Below, piece by piece: positions 6,815 through 10,939 of a stretch of DNA of 10,939 nt. Location of the stretch: NCBI GenBank assembly GCA_947629065.1, contig CANRCH010000048.1, positions 1-10,939 on the forward strand. Direction: 5' to 3'. How positions within the stretch are numbered: position 1 is the stretch's first letter; the number at the start of each line of letters is the position of its first letter. Below the pieces are notes generated by a model. That model had not been told where the DNA came from. It did no database searches and saw only the letters and a list, made by a program, of their open reading frames with translations. The stretch is from an uncultured Aliarcobacter sp. (GTDB lineage Bacteria > Campylobacterota > Campylobacteria > Campylobacterales > Arcobacteraceae). The translations under genes and the position numbers were made by a program.

Positions 6815-7759
6815 CTATTTTTTAGAAAACTCTTCAATTAATTTATCTAAGTCATCCCCAGCTAAATCATCGTTTTCATCACCATGAATATGTTTTGCAA
6901 CAGCTATATTATCAACTTGTGTTTCGTCTTCAAAAAGATTATTTAAATAAGTAGATAGTTTTCTTATAACAAACATAACTCTTTCAATTTTTTGTCTATT
7001 AATATCATTAAACTGCATCAATTCCATAGCTTGGAATATTGAGTTATCTTCATCATTTAAAATATTTTCAAATTTATTTAAAGAATCATTCATACTTTTA
7101 ATTCCGTCTAAATGCTCTTTAAAAACAGGAATATTTGGAAATTTTGCTATTAAATTATTTAATAATTTTTCCTCTTTTGCTAAAGTACTCGCACAATCTT
7201 TAAAACTTTTTCGTAGTTCTCCATTGTTATCTAAAGCTAAACTTAATACATCAAAGATTTGTGAAACTTTCTCTTCTGAATCATTTGCAACTTGGCTTAA
7301 TTGACTTACAACTTTTGCATCATTATGTGCTGGAGTTGGAATTATTCCTTCATTTATTTTTGAGCTAGCCCAATCATTTACTATTTCATCTTCAGATCTA
7401 GGTGGTATTGTTACTTCGTCTTCTTCGAAAAACTCATCCAGTCTTTTTCTATTTTCATCTTCTTTTTCAATACTACTATTTAACTCTTCAATATCAAAAG
7501 AGTTTAAATCTTCTATACTTGTTTCGCTACTATTTGAAACACCATCTATATCTTTTAATAGATTTTCAATCTCATCTGTATTTTGAAGAATTGCTTTATC
7601 TTCAACCTCAAAAGATTCTTCTTGAGATTGTGCTATTAGCTCTTCTATCTCTTTTGTATCAAGTGTTTGTTCTTCTATTTCAGCTTCTTCACTATTTGAA
7701 CCATCATCAATGTCCAAACCATTCATCAAAGCTTCAATCTCTTCTTGACTCATACTCAT
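6815..7759 (-). CDS. cheZ: CheZ-like CheY-P phosphatase with FliM-like N-terminus
   Basis: Probably a phosphatase of phosphorylated CheY, related to the remote CheZ described in Helicobacter (HP0170) and Campylobacter. The 314-residue protein has three parts. Residues 1-145 are acidic and probably disordered; they start with MSMSQEEIEALMNGLD, which resembles the CheY-binding start of FliM, and hold further EIExL-type copies near 37-42, 63-68 and 89-93. Residues about 147-280 form helices like the CheZ four-helix bundle, with a FNDINRQKIERVM segment where D252 and Q256 match the catalytic Asp and Gln of E. coli CheZ (D143, Q147). The last 13 residues (DDLDKLIEEFSKK) resemble the CheY-tethering tail of CheZ. 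The ATG at 7759 has AAGG seven bases before it; a second ATG two codons on is possible. It follows cheY by 13 bp. Family identity rests on short motifs plus location. Confidence 0.75.
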   Translation of the reverse strand: MSMSQEEIEALMNGLDIDDGSNSEEAEIEEQTLDTKEIEELIAQSQEESFEVEDKAILQNTDEIENLLKDIDGVSNSSETSIEDLNSFDIEELNSSIEKEDENRKRLDEFFEEDEVTIPPRSEDEIVNDWASSKINEGIIPTPAHNDAKVVSQLSQVANDSEEKVSQIFDVLSLALDNNGELRKSFKDCASTLAKEEKLLNNLIAKFPNIPVFKEHLDGIKSMNDSLNKFENILNDEDNSIFQAMELMQFNDINRQKIERVMFVIRKLSTYLNNLFEDETQVDNIAVAKHIHGDENDDLAGDDLDKLIEEFSKK

Positions 7760-7772
7760 AGCTAAACCTTAA

Positions 7773-8144
7773 TTATTTTTTTAGAACTCCGTCTAGTTTC
7801 TCTTTTAATACTTCTGCACTAAATGGCTTTACAATATAGTTATTAACTCCAGCTTTTAAAGCTGTAATAACTTCACTTTTCCCACCTTCAGTTGTAATCA
7901 TAATAATAGGTGTTTTTTGATGAGTTCCTTCACTTCTAACTTTTTGAACCAACTCTAATCCATTCATATTTGGCATATTCCAATCTGTTAAAATAACATC
8001 ATAGTGTGCTTCTGTTAAAAGTTTCCAAGCTTTAACACCATCTTCTGCTTCATCAAAATTATCTTTTGTAAATCCTAGTTGCGTAATTACATTTCCTATA
8101 ATTCTTCTCATTGTAGAGCTATCATCTACTATTAGAATCTTCAT
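7773..8144 (-). CDS. cheY: Chemotaxis response regulator CheY
   Basis: CheY is phosphorylated by CheA and, when phosphorylated, binds the flagellar switch to change rotation. The 123-residue protein is a single receiver domain with every key residue visible: acidic pocket D7-D8, phosphoacceptor D54 in TDWNMPNMNG, T84 in the MITTEGG block, Y103 (equivalent to E. coli Y106), and K106 in VKPF. No output domain is attached, as expected for CheY. A ribosome site AAAAAGGA lies seven bases before ATG 8144. It is the first gene of the leftward operon and is followed by the CheZ-like phosphatase, so response regulator and candidate phosphatase would be made from the same message as rod, MS-ring and switch proteins. 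Confidence 0.97.
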   Translation of the reverse strand: MKILIVDDSSTMRRIIGNVITQLGFTKDNFDEAEDGVKAWKLLTEAHYDVILTDWNMPNMNGLELVQKVRSEGTHQKTPIIMITTEGGKSEVITALKAGVNNYIVKPFSAEVLKEKLDGVLKK

Positions 8145-8183
8145 TAAACATTCCTTTTTATTTTTTAAATAAAACTTTCAATA

Positions 8184-8230
8184 TTACTGCATTATATATA
8201 AAAAGTTTTAAATTCCTACTTAATATTATA
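8184..8230 (-). promoter_or_regulatory. Candidate promoter(s) for the cheY operon
   Basis: On the minus strand two perfect TATAAT boxes occur, at plus positions 8191-8196 and 8225-8230. The first is preceded by a T-rich stretch (ACTTTTTATA) like the T-tract that replaces the -35 box in many Campylobacter sigma-70 promoters. It would start transcription near 8184, about 40 bases before cheY. The second would give a leader of about 74 bases. No convincing -35 is seen for either, and no GG-N10-GC sigma-54 element is present. Chance matches are likely in DNA this A/T-rich, so confidence is limited. Confidence 0.4.
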
Positions 8231-8267
8231 AAAAATAACTTATCCATTTATCTATATTTAAAGCTTC

Positions 8268-8295
8268 TTGACCTATAATTAAAGTTATATGTAAT
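8268..8295 (+). promoter_or_regulatory. Candidate promoter region for flgG
   Basis: TTGACC (8268-8273) is directly followed by a perfect TATAAT (8274-8279). The two are too close to work as a pair. Either TATAAT is the -10 of a promoter without a clear -35 (start near 8286, leader about 24 bases), or TTGACC is a -35 paired with TGTAAT at 8290-8295 (spacer 16). The latter would start transcription inside the ribosome site, so the first reading is favoured. The flgG ribosome site AAGGA is at 8299-8303. Confidence 0.4.
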
Positions 8296-8309
8296 TTTAA
8301 GGATTTTCT

Positions 8310-9098
8310 ATGATTAGAGGTTTATATACAGCTGCAACTGGAATGAATGCAATGCAATATCAAATCGATGTAACTTCTCACAATATTGCAAACGTAAATA
8401 CTACAGGATTTAAACAAGACAGAGCTGAGTTCCAAGATTTAATGTATGAATCACTAAACTACACATCAGGTCAAACAACTCAAACAACTATGAATCCAAC
8501 AGGAATTGATGTAGGTCTTGGAGTTAGACTTGCAAATATCCAAAAAAACTTTACAGAAGGTGATATGAAACTTACTTCAAATCCACTTGATGTTGCAATT
8601 CAAGGTAAAGGATTTTTCCAAATTACTCTTCCAAGTGGTGAAATTGCATACTCAAGAAATGGTAGCTTTAAACTAAATGAAAATGGTACTATTGTAAATG
8701 GAAATGGATATGCACTTGAGCCTGAAATTGTAGTTCCTGATAATGTAAGAGATTTAACTATTGGAAAAGATGGTTTGGTTACTGCAACAGATGCACAAAC
8801 AGGCGATACTGTTGAATTGGGTCAAATTATATTAGCTGATTTTATAAATCCAGCTGGTTTAATACCACTTGGAGATTCACTATTTATGCAAAGTGATGCA
8901 TCTGGAGATGTTTTGGAAGGAAATCCAACTGAAGAACAATTTGGTGCTTTACAACAAAGTATGCTAGAGCTATCAAACGTAAAGCTAGTTAATGAAATGG
9001 TAGATTTAATTACAGCACAAAGAGCTTATGAAGCAAACTCAAAAGCCATAACAACAGCTGATAATATGCTAGATATTGTAAATAGGCTAAAAAATTAA
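8310..9098 (+). CDS. flgG: Flagellar distal rod protein FlgG
   Basis: FlgG forms the distal rod that passes through the peptidoglycan and P/L rings and connects to the hook. The 262 residues are the normal family length. The start MIRGLYTAATGM is canonical for FlgG, followed by SHNIANVNTTGFKQ (23-36). The central block NPLDVAIQGKGFFQITLPSG then AYSRNGSFKLNENG (about 91-130) and the C-terminal ELSNVKLVNEMVDLITAQRA (about 219-238) followed by YEANSKAI are intact. AAGGA at 8299-8303 supports ATG 8310. It is transcribed away from the cheY operon and opens a rightward group with two unknown genes 17 bp and 399 bp downstream of its stop. Location apart from the other rod genes, with its own promoter, may allow separate timing. 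Confidence 0.97.
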   Translation: MIRGLYTAATGMNAMQYQIDVTSHNIANVNTTGFKQDRAEFQDLMYESLNYTSGQTTQTTMNPTGIDVGLGVRLANIQKNFTEGDMKLTSNPLDVAIQGKGFFQITLPSGEIAYSRNGSFKLNENGTIVNGNGYALEPEIVVPDNVRDLTIGKDGLVTATDAQTGDTVELGQIILADFINPAGLIPLGDSLFMQSDASGDVLEGNPTEEQFGALQQSMLELSNVKLVNEMVDLITAQRAYEANSKAITTADNMLDIVNRLKN

Positions 9099-9115
9099 TT
9101 TAATAGTTTTTTAAA

Positions 9116-9505
9116 ATGAAATTAGAAGAGTTAAAAAAAAGAAGAGAAGAGAATTTCCTAGCACACAAAAAGAAGAAAAGGGAATATTACTTAAAAAGTA
9201 AAAAAGAAAAGATAAAAAAAGAGGCTATTGATTACGAAAAAGAGTTAAATGATATAAATTTCTCTGATAAAATAAAAGAGATAGCTCATAAACAAAAAGA
9301 GTATTTAGATAGTAGAAAAGATAAAATCCTTAAAAAAATGAGAGAGTACAAAGAGTTAAAAAAAGAGTACTATGAGCAAAATAGAGAGAAAAGGCTTCAG
9401 TACAACAAAGAGTATAGAGATAAAAAGAAAGAGGAATTAAAACTCTATAGACAAGAATATTATAAAAAATTAAAAGAGAAACAAACTGAGGTAAATAATG
9501 GCTGA
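9116..9505 (+). CDS. Unknown small basic Lys/Glu/Tyr-rich protein
   Basis: I do not recognise this 129-residue protein. About 56% of residues are charged (35 Lys, 9 Arg, 22 Glu, 6 Asp by my count; net about +16), with 12 Tyr and no membrane segment or signal peptide. It should be almost entirely helical. An irregular short repeat appears five times: REYYLKSKKEK, KEYLDSRKDK, KEYYEQNREK, KEYRDKKKEE, QEYYKKLKEK. The pattern (K/Q/R)EY followed by 4-6 residues and E/D-K is spread from about residue 22 to 124. It begins 17 bp after flgG with no clear ribosome site, so it may depend on coupling to flgG. It ends in an 8-bp overlap with the next gene. It could be a nucleic-acid-binding or charged adaptor helix, but no function can be assigned. 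It is probably real because it fills the space between two genes and has a tight overlap. Confidence 0.7.
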   Translation: MKLEELKKRREENFLAHKKKKREYYLKSKKEKIKKEAIDYEKELNDINFSDKIKEIAHKQKEYLDSRKDKILKKMREYKELKKEYYEQNREKRLQYNKEYRDKKKEELKLYRQEYYKKLKEKQTEVNNG

Positions 9506-10415
9506 AGAAAAATTAACTAGTACTCAAGAGACTGAAAATAGTCAAAGTGAGATTAAACCCAGCAAAAAGAAACCATCTATTAAAACTATTTTAATTGCTA
9601 TTATCTCATTTTTAATTATATTAATTATTGTTGGCATTTCTATTTTAATATTTAGTGGGAACTCTTCAAATGAAGTTTTAGAAGAAAATAATATTGAAGC
9701 CATGGAAGAAGAGGTTGAACATGTAAAAGAAGAGTATTTTGATTTAAGCTCTATAAATTCAAAAAAACTAAATGAAGAGTTAGAACTATTTACAAATAAA
9801 AATCTTTCAACAAATAATAAAGAAGAACTAACAATTGAAAATGAAAATAGAAGAATCCTTGAAGAACAAAAAAGAATTGAGGAAGAGAGTATAAAAATTG
9901 AAGAAGAGATTCTTAAAAAACAAAAAGAGGAGATTTTAGCTACAAAAGATGAACTTCAAGAAGAGATGAGAAAACTTGAAGATTTAAAAAAAGAAGCAAT
10001 TGCTATAAAAGAGGAACTTTTAAAAGCACAAAATAGTGTAAATATTGAGCCAAAACAAGAAGTTTCAAGAAACCCATTTGAAAATATTAAAAATACTCAA
10101 AATGAAGAAGTAATACAAAATGTTTCTAATTCTGTTTCCAATAATGAAAATATAAATAATAATTTCGTAAATCTTATAAACGTAGCTAAAATAAAAGGTG
10201 TTCTATACAAAAAATATCTTGATAAAATTACTCTTATTCATAAAAACACTATTCTTTGTAGAGATGAACTAAATAGAATTGAGATATATTTTGGTCCTTT
10301 TGAAGATGAATCTCTAAGAGAAAATCTTTTAAATGAGTTACAAAAGTCTGGTTTTACTGAAAGTTATTTGATAGAACTTACAAAAGATGAATTTAATAAA
10401 AGATGTAACTATTAA
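9498..10415 (+). CDS. Unknown single-pass membrane protein, coiled coil and SPOR-like C-terminus
   Basis: Not a family I can name. The 305-residue product has a Lys-rich cytoplasmic tail (1-28, ending KKKPSIK), one membrane helix (about 29-53), an acidic stretch, a Glu/Lys-rich coiled coil (about 114-179), an Asn-rich linker (196-223), and a compact C-terminal part (228-296). That part reads IEIYFGPFEDESLRENLLNE, then LQKSGF, like the second half of SPOR peptidoglycan-binding domains (hydrophobic strand, GPF, helix, KxGF). The first half of a SPOR fold is not clear. Positive-inside topology puts the coiled coil and C-terminus in the periplasm; the two cysteines (C254, C303) both lie there and could form a disulfide. 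GAGGT six bases upstream supports ATG 9498. It overlaps the preceding gene by 8 bp. A peptidoglycan-anchored factor for rod or basal-body assembly is inferred from position, not shown. Confidence 0.8.
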   Translation: MAEEKLTSTQETENSQSEIKPSKKKPSIKTILIAIISFLIILIIVGISILIFSGNSSNEVLEENNIEAMEEEVEHVKEEYFDLSSINSKKLNEELELFTNKNLSTNNKEELTIENENRRILEEQKRIEEESIKIEEEILKKQKEEILATKDELQEEMRKLEDLKKEAIAIKEELLKAQNSVNIEPKQEVSRNPFENIKNTQNEEVIQNVSNSVSNNENINNNFVNLINVAKIKGVLYKKYLDKITLIHKNTILCRDELNRIEIYFGPFEDESLRENLLNELQKSGFTESYLIELTKDEFNKRCNY

Positions 10416-10427
10416 TTAATCTTTTAT
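10396..10427 (+). terminator. Weak AT-rich hairpin after the rightward operon
   Basis: ATAAAAGAT (10396-10404) and ATCTTTTAT (10419-10427) are perfect 9-bp inverted arms around a 14-base loop. The left arm lies in the end of the upstream gene and the right arm follows its stop codon. The stem has only one G-C pair and no strong T-run follows, so it is at best a weak terminator. Confidence 0.25.
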
Positions 10428-10432
10428 ATTTG

Positions 10433-10456
10433 GTATAAATTTATTAAAATTTATAC
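10433..10456. terminator. Perfect inverted repeat between convergent genes
   Basis: GTATAAATTT (10433-10442) and AAATTTATAC (10447-10456) form a perfect 10-bp stem with an ATTA loop. It overlaps the last codons and the stop of the leftward porin gene, in a convergent junction of only 28 bp. It is a candidate bidirectional terminator or mRNA 3'-end stabiliser. Only one of the ten pairs is G-C and there is no clean T-run, so termination is inferred from position. Confidence 0.4.
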
Positions 10457-10939
10457 TCAAATTTTGTAAGAAATTTATTATAAATTCCATAATCACTACT
10501 ATCTTCTGCTCTTACATTAATCCAAACAGCCATTGCATTAAAATTATTTGTAAAATTATAAATAGCTTCTAAATTAAGCTCTTTTTCTTGTAATGTCTTA
10601 TTATTTGGCTTATATTTCTCCATTCCATATAAAGCTCTAATTGAATACTCATCTTTTGCATATAAAAGCTGTGCATAATATGTTCTTGCATCTTTTCCGT
10701 AAGACTCATTTGCATCATAAAAAGGCACACTATTATCTCCATAAGCAGACATCAAAAGTATTCCACCTTTTTTCCCTGTTTGTATATATCCTAAACTTGC
10801 AACTATTTCATCTGTAAAAGAGTATTCAATATCTGTATGTAATATAGAGTTTCTTCCCATATCTTGCTCATATTTACTAGAGATTGAACTACTTGCATAG
10901 TGTAAAAGTAAATTTGTTTTATCAAAATTATAATTAGTT
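10444..10939 (-). CDS. Outer-membrane porin, C-terminal part (OprD-like barrel)
   Basis: The frame is open through the right edge, so the true start lies beyond the window; the internal Met at 10860 is not the start. About 165 codons are visible. They alternate hydrophobic and polar residues in the way of beta-barrel strands (SIRALYGMEKY, YYAQLLYAKDEY, LNLEAIYNF, FLTKFEYKF), with acidic and Asn-rich loops between. The last residue is Phe with Tyr two before it, the typical C-terminal signal read by the barrel-assembly machinery. In Campylobacterota such proteins are usually annotated as OprD-type or Opr-family porins. It converges on the flagellar genes and is probably unrelated to them. The specific porin family is not certain from this fragment. 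Confidence 0.75.
   Translation of the reverse strand, partial: TNYNFDKTNLLLHYASSSISSKYEQDMGRNSILHTDIEYSFTDEIVASLGYIQTGKKGGILLMSAYGDNSVPFYDANESYGKDARTYYAQLLYAKDEYSIRALYGMEKYKPNNKTLQEKELNLEAIYNFTNNFNAMAVWINVRAEDSSDYGIYNKFLTKFEYKF

Noticed and set aside
7402..7761. 119-codon plus-strand open frame opposite the CheZ-like gene
   Set aside because: It mirrors the Glu/Asp/Ser-rich linker of the real gene, giving Leu/Phe-rich translation without a start signal. Membrane-protein look is an artefact.
8145..8309. Sigma-54 promoter in the divergent region
   Set aside because: No GG-N10-GC element with matching flanks found on either strand by eye.
10858..10860. Met codon as the start of the porin gene
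   Set aside because: The same frame continues open to the window edge and the upstream residues still look like barrel strands, so this is an internal Met in a truncated gene.
1..10939. CRISPR arrays, tRNA or rRNA genes, insertion sequences
   Set aside because: No direct-repeat/spacer pattern, no tRNA-like cloverleaf sequence, no transposase-like frame or terminal repeats seen; the region is nearly all coding.

Overview
The window is a flagellar and chemotaxis locus from a very AT-rich bacterium. The organism is most likely a campylobacterote of the Arcobacter/Aliarcobacter group. Three things point there: the strong A/T bias in codon use and spacers, a remote CheZ-type phosphatase of the kind known in Helicobacter and Campylobacter, and an OprD-like barrel porin at the edge. 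This placement is inferred from memory of the families, not from a database search.

Positions 1-8144 hold a tightly packed leftward (minus-strand) operon. In transcription order it reads cheY, a cheZ-like gene, flgF-like, flgB, fliF, fliG, fliH, fliN, flgD and flgE, with flgE running off the left edge. Most junctions are 5-16 bp or 1-bp TAATG overlaps. The exception is a 57-bp gap before fliN, which carries a good extended -10 promoter (TTGCTA-N16-TATAAT with TG one base upstream). fliN-flgD-flgE may therefore be a separately boosted sub-operon.

Positions 8145-8309 are a divergent control region. It has candidate -10 boxes for the leftward cheY operon and for the rightward flgG gene.

Positions 8310-10415 are a rightward group. 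flgG (distal rod) is followed by two genes I do not recognise: a small, strongly basic, Lys/Glu/Tyr-rich helical protein, and a single-pass membrane protein with a coiled coil and a SPOR-like C-terminal segment. These two overlap by 8 bp. They are the least explained part of the window.

Positions 10416-10939 hold AT-rich inverted repeats between convergent genes, then the 3' end of a leftward outer-membrane porin gene that is cut by the right edge.

Together the genes supply the MS ring (FliF), switch and C-ring parts (FliG, FliN), export regulator (FliH), rod (FlgB, FlgF-like, FlgG), hook cap (FlgD), hook (FlgE), and the response regulator plus phosphatase that set motor direction (CheY, CheZ-like). 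The most interesting single protein is the CheZ-like one. It keeps the Asp-x-x-x-Gln catalytic pair but starts with a FliM-like CheY-binding motif, followed by several look-alike copies in an acidic linker.
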